Shown here: positions 9,375-21,915 of the stretch, one piece after another
Layout of the letters: every line of letters starts with the position of its first letter
Position numbering within the stretch: the stretch's first letter is position 1
Source of the DNA: Clitopilus passeckerianus
Taxonomy: Eukaryota > Basidiomycota > Agaricomycetes > Agaricales > Entolomataceae
Length of the DNA stretch: 64,000 nt
Assembly (NCBI GenBank): GCA_944990035.1
Contig: CALYLX010000066.1
Location: 1-64,000 of the forward strand
Reading direction: 5' to 3'
Notes under the pieces: generated by a model
The model's database searches: none
What the model saw: the letters and a program-made list of their open reading frames with translations, nothing else
What the model was told of the DNA's origin: nothing
Position numbers and translations under genes: made by a program

Positions 9375-12300
9375 TTACTCAGGATATCCCTGCGCAAGCT
9401 TCCTCTGCAATTCCTCATTCCTCAACCCACTCAGCTTCAAGCACTTCTGGAACAACTTCTTGTCCACGTCGAATTGAATCCGACTCGCCACATGTTGTGC
9501 TGCAACTAAACTCTTGATCACACCCGCCACCCTTCTTTGCTTCTGTACATTGATCAGCGGCTCAAGGTTCATGCCCTCTGGAAGCGGCGCAAGTGCCGAA
9601 AATACTTCGGGGCGGCTGGGAGTTTCGAGGTTGGATGTAACTGCGTTGACTCCGATCGGTTCTTCCGGTGCAGTGGGGTCGATGACATCAGGTAGTCGTT
9701 GTGCACGTTTCAATTGCGAGAGGTAGACTCCGATGAAGGGTATACAAGCCAGTGCGACAGGTGGTCGTTCTGCACCTGCTTTGCCTTTACCAGCAACAGA
9801 GCCGTCAGCTGCACTGCTGCCAAGGGTGGCGGTACTTTGGGTCGGGTCGGCGGGGGCGGTTTTAGCGTCGACGATGGCGGCGATGTTGTGTCGGAGGTAT
9901 TTGAAGTCTTCTTTGCCATCGGTGAAGAGCTTCAGATCTTTGAGCATGCGTTTCTCCCACATCCCGACTTTCACCCAGCCTGGCTTGCGCATGGCTTTCG
10001 TGACCCAGTCGCTTGAGAGACCGGAGATAATGGCTACGAGCGTAGCGAAGCTGGACATGCAGTAGGACCTCTGTTTAGAAGAAATGATGAGAAAATGGAC
10101 CACTAAAACCTGACATCCACTACTTACCCATGCTATACGAATAAACTTGTCCACCAACATTGGTCGATGAGCAGGAGGTGCCGACACAATTTCGGAAATA
10201 GTAAAGTTCGCCATGACGTTGAACCGTGCTCGGACAGCTCCCAAGACACTGGTCCTATGCGGGAAACGACCTTCGGCCTTCCACCGAGTTCGATCACGGA
10301 GGAACTGCTCCCAGTCAAGAACCTCTATCTCGTTCGGGGACCACCAGTCCTGGAATAGCTCTTCAAACCCAATTGCCATAAAGAGGTCTCGGTCGATCAT
10401 GGCCAAGTGCTCCGCAACGTCGGCTGCTCTGTGTGAGACTATGAAGGATGGCGTCCAGCGAGGTTCTGATGGGGCAGCAGGTATCCGGGAGAACGAAGGG
10501 CGAATAGCTGAATCGGCTGTTGAAGGACGAGAAGGCAGACGGCTCTGCCAGATTTCTCGAGGAACAACATCGCGAGGTGGAGGGTTGGCATCGGTGGATT
10601 TAGCCGGTGTATTGCTATCAGGGAAATGGGAGACTTGGGAAGGAACTGGTGTCTTGACCATATCCACATTGTCGTCACCTTGGTCACCTTCACCCTCGGG
10701 AACCGATAGCGTTGGTGCTGTTATGGAGAGACGGACAGAGCTACGCGTCGACTTGGTCTCAGATTTGCCATCTAGGGAGGCATCTGGTGAGTCGTCCTCG
10801 TAATCCTCTTCGTCGTCGGAGAAGCGGGGAGCGACATCGATGTAGTCTCCAGCGGCCATTCGTTTCTGTATGTTCCGGACCCAACCATCCACCTTGGATG
10901 CCTTCTCTTGTTGCTTCTCTGGGTTGACCTGCCCTTCCAAGCGCTTCAAAGCATCTTCAACGTCCCCAACCTCTTCTTCGTCACTGAGAGAGTCGACAAG
11001 AGCGTTTAGTTGCCACTGAGCAACATTCCCCCCTAAGTTGATCCCAGACGAAGTATTCGACGTATCGGATGCTACAGAATCGCGTGACCTGATGCCCAAA
11101 GATGACACAGTCTCAGGTCGTTTGAGGAATTCGAAGTCTCGGCGTAAGGGCAGCTTTTTTGGTTGTTTCCTTAGGCCAGGAGGCGCTGCAGGTGCCTCTT
11201 CCAATACCGAAGAAGTGTCAGAAAAATCCAATTCATCGATGGAAACGACGTCAAAGGCCCATTGGGTGCGCCCTGCGTCCGGGAATAGAGGTGCTGGTCC
11301 GCCCGTCGTCAGTGGCCTTCCAAAGGAGTCTGTTGATGTGGATCGGAAGGACTGTGGCCGGTCATCTATATCATCATCCATGATAGACGAAGAATCGAGG
11401 GTCGAGGATGTATCAGTGTTTACAACTGTACTGGACAGCTGAGATACATCCATTGAAGGCTTGTCCAAAATTTCTACGGCACCGTTGGGGGTAGGAGTAG
11501 GCTCTGAGGATGGCGCTGGGGGCGTAGGATAGACGATGGAAGTGCGAGCGCGAGGAGCCCTAAGTGGGGGCTTGGCTTTGGTACTCTGAGGATCAACTGT
11601 AAGAAGCCCTTTGGTTTCAGTTGCCTCAACTTCGATGGCAGGCATGTTTGATGACCCAGGTTTGACGGTTGCTCGAGAGTTCAACACCCTTTTCCATCTA
11701 CCAAGACGCCCAATGGTTTTGACAAATACCCGAGAAATTGCATTGTGTTGCATTGGCAGGGGTATGGCCAGGGAAGATACTTGCACATATGGGGTATCGG
11801 CCTCCTGCATCGTTGGGCCAAGATCCGTGTGTTGGAGGATAGACTGCGATGACGCTGGAAGCGAGGTTGGTCGCGTTGGAGTGAAACCGGAATTGGGGGC
11901 CTCCGTCAGAATATTTTGGGAGTCATCCGCTGTCTTGCCTTCTTCGGGCAGGAAGTCAAGGTCAACATCTGACTCCTCATCGTCTCTGACGGTTTTCTGA
12001 GTAGCCGCAGCAAACTTCTCGCCCAAAATATGTGGTTTTGTAATGCCTGAACCCTTCGACGTAGTAGAAGACGACCTGTCTCTAGATTTTGAAGGAATTT
12101 TGATATGTTGTTCCTTGCAATCTTTTGCAACCTTCATCAACTTCCTCACGATGCCCTAAAACTAATGAGCCACAAATCAAAACAGGTTGTAGCGATCAAA
12201 AACTCACAACGCCATCAGAATGCTTCTTGAGGATTGGATCTCGGATGAGGGTATTCAACCAATCGCCGAACAGTAGCCGGAGGTCACGGTTGGGTATGAA

Positions 12301-14287
12301 ATCCGCAGCGAAAAAGGTCAAGATCCAGAACCTGATGGCTACAAACGTCCTAACGCGCACTATTCTTCGAACCTTCTCGTCGTGCAACGAAGTGGGTTGC
12401 AGAAGAGACCATTGGAATCGACATATCAGCAAGTGACACAAGTCAACCGCTGAGACGTATGTTCGGTAGGTCAAGAAGAAGTCCAGAAGCTCCTCATAGC
12501 TCAAATCGCTTGTGAGCTGAGCTATCCAGCGCTCAATGGTAGCAGCGAGAAGGATTCGCTGTGGACCTTCGGTGACTGTTGTCTCCTGAGGTTTAGCCCG
12601 ACTCATCCGTCTCCTGGAGACAGAATTGGAATGGTTTGATGAATCAGTCAGACTTTCATGAGAAGCTGAATGGTCATCGCCATCGCGGTCGGCAGGGGAC
12701 TCGCCCCAGATAACAAAGCGTGGATCATCGCGAGGGGCAGCGCTCTCGTCAGCCGAAAGTGACATCTTGAACGTTGTGTCACCCTTTTCCAATGAGAATT
12801 TATCAATCTGCGGCAGTCCACGGTATGTTTGCAGCACATCGAATACGTCTGTGGAATAGCGAGATACGGAGTGCGTCTCTGGAGGATGGGCCAATGTGAC
12901 TTCGGGGATGGGTGCAGGCGAGGGCGTAGTAGGAGTACCATCAGGATCTGACGTCGATTCGCCAGGAGAACGAAGACGCATGGCAGACAGCGGGCGACCA
13001 ACGTCTACCTCATCTAGGTTGTACTGAGAAACGGTAGGTGTAATTTTTGTCGAATGAATAGGTGAGTCGTCTTGACGCGCAGTCAGCCCTGACTCGAACG
13101 ACTGCATTTCGCGTAAGTGTCGTGGCATAGGTGCTGCTAACGGGGGCGAAGGCGACGATATCGCAGCATATCGTTGTAAAGGAGAATCATAAGAAATACC
13201 GTGCCCGAACGGGTGGGGTATCCTGAGCTGGTTTCGTAAATAGTCGTTGGATTGATCAGAAGATATTTGACTTGGAGTCGAGTAACTCGAGCCAGGAGTT
13301 AATGGCGGTGCAAGCCAACCCATGGCATCAGCAAAGATGTCGGAGGGGGGATAGTCATGTCGTATAATCGTACAAAAGGGGGCAACGTCTGCTCCGGTTA
13401 CACTCTTGGAATGTGCACGACCAACAGTCGGTTCCACGAAGGACCCTTGCCCAACCAAATCTGGGATCGACCGTGTTTTCCTGAGCTTTCTTGGAACTGG
13501 TCCCTGAGCATTATTAAGCGCTTTGGAGCTGCTGGCAGCAGTAGGGTTCTTGGCGAACATGGAAGGGATGGCGTTCATGCTCATTCTTGACCGCCGACTG
13601 TTGCGGGGAGAGGTCGTTATGTCTGCGCCCATAGAGGTATGTGTCATTCGATCTTCAATTTGAGCAGCATTAGCAGCTGGAGCAGAGAGATCGCGCCGGC
13701 TGCCAAGGAGTCAGTCGTAAAATGAGTTGACGAAGAGTTAACCGCGTACCCCACTCGGAACATCTGCTTTCCGTGCTGATTCACGAAGGCTGTGATAGCG
13801 TATGGTGAACGGACAGTCCTGGCCAGTCCGAGCTGGAGATCCCAACGCCTTTTCAACTCGCGCGCGGCAGGCCCAGAGGAAGTATCCACAAATGTCTTGT
13901 CAACTGTGCAGGAGTTTGGTAAACAAGGTCAATGTGGTCATGGCCAGCGGGGAGCTTACGTGCAACAGAGAATTCCGACTCTATTACCTCCTTCGGCAAG
14001 TCACCACTTGTGTCTGAAGCATCAGGAATAATTTCCAGTAACCTAATGAGGCCTTTGGGTTTGGGCCCAATGGAAGCAGGAAGTGGAAGTTGAGTAGAAC
14101 TTGGGGATGCTTCCGTGGTACGTCGACTCAAGGATGGCGTGTCAGGTTCATGGAACTGTACGCTGGGCGGTGGATCCACAGAAGATTCGCTATCGTGTGC
14201 TTCGAGTGAAGGTCGGGATTCTTGTGGTGCAGGGCTCTCGACGACGTCTTCGTCTTTTGCTGGCATTGTAGGTGTTTCAAGGGCCAT
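9375..14287 (-). CDS. LTE1-like Ras guanine nucleotide exchange factor
   Basis: Five exons (14287-13960, 13903-13750, 13699-12208, 12155-10128, 10070-9375) give 1,565 residues. A RasGEF_N (REM) domain lies at about 544-655, with FFLTYRTYVSAVDLCHLLI and an RVRTFVAIRFW helix. The catalytic CDC25-type RasGEF domain lies at about 1223-1560, opening with SFIVSHRAADVAEHLAMID and including FNVMANFTISEIVSA. About 560 residues of acidic, Ser/Thr/Pro-rich disordered sequence separate them. That layout, with REM and catalytic domains far apart, resembles yeast Lte1 (1,435 residues), which acts in mitotic exit and cold growth. The target GTPase here cannot be read from sequence. An ARELKRRWDLQLGL block near residue 125 is the other ordered-looking part. 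Confidence 0.8.
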
Positions 14288-14928
14288 TTGCCACTATCGC
14301 AAAGGAACGTGTATTAGCGTATCTTGGTCGTGAATGGGTCGTTGAAAGCGCCGAATAAGTAATCGAAACGTCGATAATCTTCAATAAACGGATAAAGAAC
14401 AAGAAGCAACCAGTGTCCAGCCGGCCACTGCTGTTCTTCGCAAGTCGGTCGTGTCAGGTGAAGTCGAAAGGTAAGAAAGCCGCCGCGGCCTGAAGCGCCT
14501 CGAGAAAAGAGCCCGAAAAGACAAAAGGGCTGCTCTTCGTTGCTGTCGGTCCTCAGAATGGTACAGTATCTGATCCAAGTCTGGCCTCAAGCCGTCGTAC
14601 AATATCAATCAATTGCCTGATACGGTAAAGAGCACGTGGTAAATGTCACGAACACTTCGTCTGTTGAGTCATCGTACATTGGTACTAATCTACTTGTCGT
14701 AAACGAAATACAAGACCAGCCTTCCTGGGTAGAAGTCCACGAATTACCTTTGAAATCTTACAACGACCTGGAGGAAAATTAGGCTTTTGCGTGTGACTCA
14801 ACTCAGGTGATATGTGACATGTCACGCAGCACGAACGCGTCCTGGCGCGCAGGCCATCGTCCAGCCCTTTCACTACTTGTACACGAAGACGCCACGGTCC
14901 TTTATACCAGTGTACTTTCTTTCTAGAC
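14288..14928. other. Divergent intergenic region between RasGEF and ASF1 genes
   Basis: About 640 bp with no coding signal. The side nearest ASF1 carries an ACGCGT hexamer at 14835-14840, listed separately. The rest shows nothing I can name and presumably holds both promoters and 5' leaders. Confidence 0.5.
14835..14840. promoter_or_regulatory. MCB-type ACGCGT element upstream of ASF1
   Basis: The palindromic hexamer ACGCGT, the MluI cell-cycle box bound by MBF/DSC1 in yeasts, lies about 90 bp before the ASF1 start. ASF1 is an S-phase histone chaperone, so a cell-cycle box would fit. A single hexamer can occur by chance. Confidence 0.4.
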
Positions 14929-15666
14929 ATGTCTTTGGTGACAATACGGGTACGCTTAAATGACCAGCCTGGCTGATTTCTCCCCCTCATACACCGCATA
15001 GAATGTCGAGTTTTTGAATAATCCTGCAAGATACCTTGATACCTACCAGTTTCGCGTCACATTCGAGTGCATTGCACCTCTCAAAGAAGGTCATACCATT
15101 CTAGGCGATATGAGGATGCTACTTAAACACCCCCGATAGACCTTGAATGGAAATTGATCTACGTCTCTTCGCCGGACCAAGAGGACCTTGACCAGGAGCT
15201 AGACGATTGCCTCGTCGGACCTGTTCCCGTCGGCGTCAATTCGTTCGAGTTCGAAGGAGAAGCCCCGAACCCAGACAAGATACCTCCAGAAGATGTTTTA
15301 GGTGTCGCAGCCCTGATTTTAACGGGCTCATACAAAGAACAGGAGTTCGTCCGAGTTGGGTACTACCAGAACACAGAGTACGACAATGAAGAGATGAAGG
15401 AGAACCCTCCAGCTAGAATTGCATTTGACAAGCTTGTGAGGGAGATCAATGCGAAACCACGAGTGACCAGGTTCCAGATCAAGTGGTGTGTACGCATCCC
15501 ACCTTCAATGATATTGTGCTAACAAACCTTTAGGGACGTTGTCGCTCCCGACCAGGGAATCGCGTCCGCAGGAGCTGCCAACTCAGCTGCAGTCCCATCA
15601 GCGAATGATCTCGACGATTCTGAGGAAATGGTCACAGACTCAACGCCTGTTGCTGCCCCCTCATAA
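14929..15666 (+). CDS. ASF1: Histone H3-H4 chaperone ASF1
   Basis: Four exons (14929-14949, 15002-15089, 15140-15485, 15534-15666) give 195 residues. The sequence opens MSLVTIRNVEFLNN and runs through the immunoglobulin-like core: PARYLDTYQFRVTFEC, DLEWKLIYVSS, CLVGPVPVGVNSFEFE, EEDVLGVAALILTGSY-type strands and the EFVRVGYYQNTEY edge. All are diagnostic of Asf1, which hands H3-H4 to CAF-1 and HIR during replication and repair. The core ends near residue 155 and a short acidic, Ala/Ser-rich tail follows, as in fungal Asf1. The first exon codes exactly seven residues. It is divergent from the RasGEF gene and convergent with MCM10, another S-phase gene. Confidence 0.97.
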
Positions 15667-16036
15667 GCCCAAACCCTAAAATTGAACCTTGCTGGAGCTT
15701 TTACCCAACTCTCACCTACGCCGGGAATACTGCAAAATTTTCCAGCCGTAACATGTACCACGTGTGCCAGAATGCCTAAACATATTATCGTGAGGCTATG
15801 GACACCGCTGAGACTGCTTAGAAGCTGTCGCTCTAGGATGTATCATTATGAAAATATGTTGTAATGCACCGTCGTACTGATATCTATACACGATTTGTGA
15901 AAGGCGAACTCCAGTAGGCGATAACATTCGAAGGTAGATGCAAAAAAGTATGCGGTAAGATTGCGTCAATGTTGGTATGTATGGATGAAGTCGCACAAAT
16001 GAGGGGAGAGTATGCAAGGATATTCGATTGGGTCAG

Positions 16037-18325
16037 CTAATCTGAATCTAAATCTATCATTTTTGGCTCCTCGGTGTCTGCAGATGTCGACGAGGCTGAG
16101 GGAAACGTGACGCCAGAGCGTATCTTTGGTCCAGGCTTGGGTGCAAGAGATATCTTTTTTCGGTTTGCTTGGATAGCAGCAAGACCGTCAAGCTAGAATC
16201 AAGGCTATTTAGAATCCATAATGGATCTGTATGAAAGGAAGTTGGGCTGACCTTCTTCTGTGCATCGTCTGACGCTAATTTGCGCTGGCCAGGTCTTGTG
16301 GATGGGTCGAATCCCAGCTGCTTGATCAATTGAACAGAGTATCCGCGTTTCGACGTCGCCGCGGGCGCTGACTGGCAACTCTCTTGAGAACTTGTTCCAT
16401 CTTTCGTCACCTGTTTAGCCTCTCGAGCCTTCATCACAGCTGCCATGCCCTGTTTGTCCCTACTCAGCAAGCTTTCCAGAGTTTTCTCAGCCTCCCTCTG
16501 AGCCACTTTCCGCTGCGCCTTGGCTTGTCCTTCTCGTCCAATGTTCTCGGTAGCGTATAGAGTCCGTGAGTCGTATTTGGAGCCGCTGACGATGTGCCCA
16601 GACACGATGTATGTAGACCCAGAGCTACCAGAATCTTCATTAGGCTGTAGCCCCCATTGTTTCATTGGGTCGTAATTGGGCTTGCGTTTCGCGGCGGCAG
16701 TGTTGGATAAGCCGGTTGTCCTAATGAGCAATGATAAGTATATGGAGCACCAATAATGAAAGCGAAACTTACGCTGAGGAGAATTCTGCACGGCCAGCTC
16801 GACTTCTTTCCACAGCACTTTGGATGTGCCACTCGCAAACTGTACTGATTCTCTTGTCGTACCAACTTCCACATGTCTCTCCATTCTTCTTGACTGCAGA
16901 GCACATTCCCAGGTCCTGAGATCGCCCAATTGTCATGATAGAGGTAGCAGACTCGGGGGTGAGGGCAAGAATATTGCTCGTAGGGTGAGGTGTATCATTT
17001 GAACGCTAAAGTGGAGAAAGAATATTAGTAGCATATCCTGAAAATCTGAATCGACACTTGCCTGGAAAGGTTTCAGAATACGAGGATTGAGCAAGGCCAC
17101 GACGTCGCCCTCCTTGAGTTTTGACATGGTCTCGAAGGCGCCCTTGCTGCCACCTCTATATCGCTTCTTCGGCTTGGTATCGCCTTCATCAGAAATCAAG
17201 TCAAAGCCGTCCGCCTCGAAGAGCAGCAAGGATAAGAAAGCATCGCCCCTGATTACAGCCTTCCCGCCAGTAGCTGACGACGATGACCTAGCACGGGCAC
17301 CAAAATCGATCAGCTTGAAGTTGACATATTTCTTTCCGGTGGGTTTCTGTTCTTCTTTCTTCTTTTCTGCATACGACTTCTTTTCGCCGGTGGCCACCTC
17401 TGCGTTCCCTGAGGTTGCTGCAACAGGCGCTCTACTATATTTCATGGGGCCACGCTCGGCAACAACGGCTATGGTGATCCAATCACCAACTACGGGGACA
17501 TCGTATCCTTGTTTGTTGGGTAGCAGCTGAACGACCGAGTATAATCGAGATGGTGAGAGATAATAACGCCCCGTAAGGTGCAGTTGCAAGTCATCGTATG
17601 GTATTGTTCGAGACCTGTCAGCGCTGTATTAGGATCGGGGGGTGGCATACGCATCAAAAAGTCGCTCACGAGAGTCGGATGCCTGAATTAGGCTCCAGTT
17701 TCTGGAAGGTGGGATCATCCGGGGGTGGACTATGCTCAACAGGTCCAGGTTCTAGGTCTTCTATCAGGGCAAGCCTGTCATCCCTATTACTCCCGGCAGA
17801 GGAAGTATATTGATTTGCAGATATTGAAGCAGGTGTTTCCGAGAATCCAGCGGAGCGAACGAGCTGTTCCGTCGGATTTGCAGTGGCATCCTCCCCATTA
17901 TTGAACTTGGCGAGGCTAGATAGAAAGCTTGAGGGGGCGGGCTTAGAGGGCTGGGTTGCTGGCACGGTTTTAGCTGATTTGATGAGTTCTCTCTGACTGG
18001 GCTTGGTGATTTGGGTACTGCCAAGTTTAGTCGCTGGTTTGGATTGAGTCGCACTCTCTACCCTTCGCCTTTCTTCGTGAAACTTCAGCACTGATCAGGG
18101 AAGACCTTGTAGGTATATCTTACTGGAAGGAGGAGTGGCAGGTACAAGGACGTTGGAATCCGGTGCCTTGCGCTTTGGAGAAGTGGGGCATGGTGGGGTG
18201 AAAGCAGCATGGCTGGTTTGGTCTGGTGGTAAGTCGTGAAGCTGGGCTTGTAATGACGAGATTTGTCGAAGTATTTCCTCCTTTCTTTGTTTATCCTGGT
18301 CGGCTCTGCTTGTCGATGAATTCAT
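16037..18325 (-). CDS. MCM10: DNA replication initiation factor MCM10
   Basis: Six exons (18325-18124, 18090-17670, 17614-17062, 17005-16773, 16720-16252, 16192-16037) give 677 residues. An N-terminal coiled coil (EEILRQISSLQAQL) precedes a disordered stretch. The conserved core has the OB-fold region (LTGRYYLSPSRLYSVVQLL ... VVGDWITIAVVAERG ... FKLIDFGAR ... EGDVVALLNPRILKPFQ, about 208-392) and a CCCH zinc finger with Cys 427, 437, 449 and His 452. A KQWG..P block follows. Mcm10 activates the CMG helicase at origins and binds DNA and Pol alpha. The intron between 17062 and 17005 uses a GC donor (GCAAGT). An in-frame ATG at 18394 exists, but the 18325 start gives the better N-terminus. Confidence 0.93.
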
Positions 18326-18399
18326 AGCCAATGTTTGAAGGTGCCTTCGAACAGCTATCCTGCCGCCAGTCAATTGCTTGGATGGTCTCGTCACAGTTG

Positions 18400-18415
18400 T
18401 AACGCGAGCGCGTTA
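18400..18415. promoter_or_regulatory. Inverted ACGCG pair upstream of MCM10
   Basis: TAACGCG and CGCGTTA face each other across two bases, giving a near-perfect palindrome 75 bp upstream of the MCM10 start. The ACGCG core is the MBF/DSC1 site of yeasts, and S-phase genes are its usual targets. The symmetric arrangement is stronger evidence than a lone hexamer, but binding in this species is inferred. Confidence 0.5.
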
Positions 18416-18811
18416 TTATTGTTTGTAGGTCCATGTTTGGTGTTTGATCCTTCCCACATCAGCTAGCCCTTCCCATTTTTAGACTCAGATACAGCCAGTC
18501 CCTCCCGCTATCAGCCAGTGCGACCGGCGTTACCAACAAGTGTACAGCCGTTAGAATACTCAAAATGAGTCAATAAGAATAGACTGCGGTTAATAATGAG
18601 GTCTGAAATGTAGGCTATGTAGACATGAGGCTCGTGGCATGTGTGATGTACTCAGAACAACAACCCGGCATATACCGCAAAAGGATTCTTTCCAGTATTT
18701 TCCCTCAACCCGCCCTCTTGACATGCTGTGCTATTGTTGCAAAGGCTCGATTCTCTGATCACACCATATAAGCCGCGAATCCCCTTGCCGCTTTTCATTT
18801 TTGCATTTCTG

Positions 18812-19870
18812 ATGCCAACCACCATCCCACCCCAGGTTACTGGCACTGGCACTGGCACCGTAGTAGATTTACAGGTGTCCGAGTCCGCAGCGAAGCTTGC
18901 CTCCCAGCTCAATTCTCTGCATCTTTTCGTAGATGCAGCCGAAACACTTCTAACCGTTTATGATTTATCGCCCGCCGATTTTCAGAGACACAGTAAGAAA
19001 GTAAGCGACTTCGTGTTTGAAACGTGTTCTCCCGCTGATGTTCGGGTTTGAATATCTGTAGATCATCGCTCTTATCGAGGTATATCTGCTTCTCTTTCTC
19101 TAGTAAGGCCTAATTGTAAAGGATTCCTTGTATCTATCAGATTGCTAGACGCACACTAGCTGATGCTAAAATATCTCCGTACTTTCTTTGTGCGGGCAAA
19201 GCAGCATCAACCGCTTTCAAGGCGGCGTATATAGACCTCTTACATATGATTTATGACCGTTTCGATGATATTGACCCAGCCTGTAGAGGTAAGCCTTTGA
19301 TTCATGATCGTATGATTAAAGCATTAGTTTACTAGCTTCGCCTCCAGGGCGAGCTCTTGATCTGCTGGCACCTTTACATGCACAGAGCATAACAGTCATC
19401 AGGGCTGGTGGCGACTCTGACACCGGTATTTCCATGCGGGGAATGTCTCTACGCCCCAACCCATTGGTATCTGGGGACTACCGCCGGGAAAGGGTCCACA
19501 GTGTTACATCTGAACGGCAGCGAGAAATGCGTTCCCGGACCATGCCTCGTAAGTGATTTCATTCTTCTATTGCTTCCAGAATTACAGGCTCAAAAATTCC
19601 TCTCTAGCGCCGGATGCATGGTCACTACGGAGGCGTTCGAATCCACTCGCTGGATTGCGACCTAAGGTGCGAATGGCTCGGACCCGGTCTCAGCCCAGAG
19701 CATCAATGGTGTACAAGGATGACGAACCACCACGGCCGCGGTCAATTCGGTGCACAGATAGTTCCGAGGAGGATCAGGAGAACGCTCGACCTCTTCCTAC
19801 TCAATTATTCAAACCGTTGCGGCAACGATTTGGGATATATTGCACGAAGAATACGTCGATGTATCGATGA
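18812..19870 (+). CDS. Unrecognised protein, helical N-terminal domain and basic tail
   Basis: I do not recognise this gene. A frame-consistent model has five exons (18812-19000, 19062-19079, 19141-19288, 19348-19548, 19608-19870) and 272 residues. Residues about 25-120 look like a compact helical bundle (SAAKLASQLNSLHLFVDAAETLLTVYD, then ARRTLADAKISPYFLCAGKAA and AYIDLLHMIYDRFDD). The rest is Arg/Ser/Pro-rich and probably disordered. The second exon is only 18 nt. The last acceptor could instead be at 19577, which changes the C-terminus. It is divergent from MCM10 and convergent with the small gene at 20094. Confidence 0.5.
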
Positions 19871-20093
19871 GTATCTTCAGGGGGTTCTCGTGCATGCAGC
19901 TTTCTTGTTTTTATGCTTCCCAGTCGTCTCTCTTCGCTCGGGTTCCAAGTGGTTAACTAATATCTTGTTCATACTATGTGGTTTCGCTATGAATTCAAGT
20001 AATGTTCGCTTATATGGATTGGTAGGCACTTTGATTTATTCTACACGCCCCCATGGACGGTACCGAATAAAGGGGTACAACTCCAAAATAGAA

Positions 20094-20678
20094 CTAATCT
20101 ACAAATATCCCACCTTCCTGGGTGGGACCTCGTGAGCGGGAGCGAGAACCACGCTCCCGAGAATGTTCTGTGGAACCGCCACGAAGTGCATCCAGCTCAT
20201 CTCTCCATGTTATAAATCGTTCCAACAAGGTGTTACCATTATCCGATACCTGTGTGCTCTCCTCGCTCTCGAGTATAGCTATAACCTTCCCGAAGGCATG
20301 ATCGACGTCCCTTAGGGCGGCACGAAGGACGAAGGGGTTTCCGGCAAACTGTTCTGCACTTCCAGGAGTGCGTGAGGGACCTGTACAACCATTGAGAAAC
20401 ACTGATTACATGGTAGAAGGAGTGATGTGAATATTCACTTGGTCTTGCATTTGGGTCGGATTTAGGGTAAACCTACAAGCAATCGGTATGATTAATGGCA
20501 AAGCCTTTGGACAGCGCAGCAAACGTCACTCACACCAGCGGGATTTTCTCTGGTCGGCTCTGGTCCTATGTCCGAGCTTTCATTAGCGCTGGGGTATTTT
20601 GCGTCCGCTAGCAATAGTTCGTTCATTTCTGTCCAATCTGATCTAGAAGTTGAGCCACTAACCTTCTCCTAACGACAT
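20094..20678 (-). CDS. Small unrecognised protein with one helical domain
   Basis: I do not recognise this gene. Exons read on the minus strand join through clear splice sites into about 145 residues: a short acidic Ser/Pro-rich start, a helical block (NPFVLRAALRDVDHAFGKVIAIL, then NTLLERFITWRDELDALRGG), and an Arg/Ser-rich end (RGSRSRSRGP). With the ATG at 20678 the first intron would be only 34 nt, which is short for this genome, so the ATG at 20625 may be the real start. Its 3' end faces the gene ending at 19870, 223 bp away. Confidence 0.5.
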
Positions 20679-20790
20679 TGTAAACCGCAGTTTTTCAGCA
20701 GGTAGTATTGAAAAGCGTAAAATTAGAATTAACAACGTCACTGTGTCCTCGGTTTATATACCGTGATCACTGTACAATGTCGGTGGAGAC

Positions 20791-21915
20791 TTGACGGCTG
20801 GAAAGCAAGGTGGTCATGACGTACTCGCTTTGCTTTCGCCCCCTTCGACAAACATGATGTTAACATACACAGCCACTGGTCTCCTCTTATTCAGGTTTGC
20901 TCAAGTAACGCCACGGTACGTTCGGTTCATAATGGAACGAAGTCAAGAAAGCTTGAATGAGGCCTGTACTTGTCCTTTGTTCCGCAATAGATGTGATTCT
21001 TTGGACTTGGACTCAGCTTGCTTGATGTTGTTGCACTGTCTCGTCACGCGCTCTTCAACAATTCAACAACTTTCGGGACCGAATTCGAATATGATGAATG
21101 GCCCATAAGGATACGTTCTCGGCGTTTACGGGGAAGATAACGAAGTTGAAAGACCATCTGCAGTGCGGTTACCCTTATCTACCTCCCCTCAGGCAGCGTT
21201 AAGGTAAAGTGTTGAGACCTGCAAGCTCGATCTGTCCCTGGCGACTGTTTGCACTGATCTTCGGTTTCCGACTTCAAATGATTCAACTCCGTCTTATCTC
21301 TTGTTACACGCCCACATGGTTCAACGACGTGCGGCCTCCACAGCCTCGTCCAACGGCCAAGATCCGAGTGAGTTCTCATTCTATGATCACAGCATAATTC
21401 ACAAGAACGTTCCCGATAACAGGCGTTGAACCTGATCCAGATGAATACAAACGGGCCGAGCTCTTTACAGCCGTTCTACATACGCTGAACCACAACATGC
21501 TGCGGTGTATTGAGGTGCAACCAACGATCTTCGCTTCTTCGTATCTCCTTCCACTTTCAAATTGGATGTGATGAAGTGACGACACATCAAAAGTATCGTT
21601 GAGATGTACGGCGTACGAGCATGCGCTCAATATCAACACGAGTTCCCAAAATTCTTCGTTGAAATGGGTCGTGCCGGCATACATGGGACACGCGGGCAGC
21701 CAGAAGTCTCTCGCCCGAGGATTCTGACCATATTACTTTTCAGAACTCATGTGGGTTGGTGCGGAACTGCCAGGGTCTCTGTCAAGATACTTTCTGTCCA
21801 TGCACCTCTCTGCGCCTCTCCTTGTGGCAGTGGATCCAGGAAGAGTTTAGCGTTCGAGACCGAGCTCTATATGGACGACGAAGCTCCTCCAGATAATCCC
21901 AAAGCAGCTTTCTGA
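20791..21915 (+). other. Possible degraded or unresolved gene
   Basis: Parts look coding but no continuous model holds. From about 21213 an open frame reads ...STPSYLLLHAHMVQRRAAS, splices plausibly at 21367 to VEPDPDEYKRAELF and TAVLHTLNHNMLRCIE, then probably to HALNINTSSQNSSLKW ending near 21725. The last part offers competing frames, one giving FETELYMDDEAPP. Upstream, 20791-21108 is open but featureless. It could be a hypothetical gene with unusual introns or a decaying copy. I cannot name a family. Confidence 0.3.
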
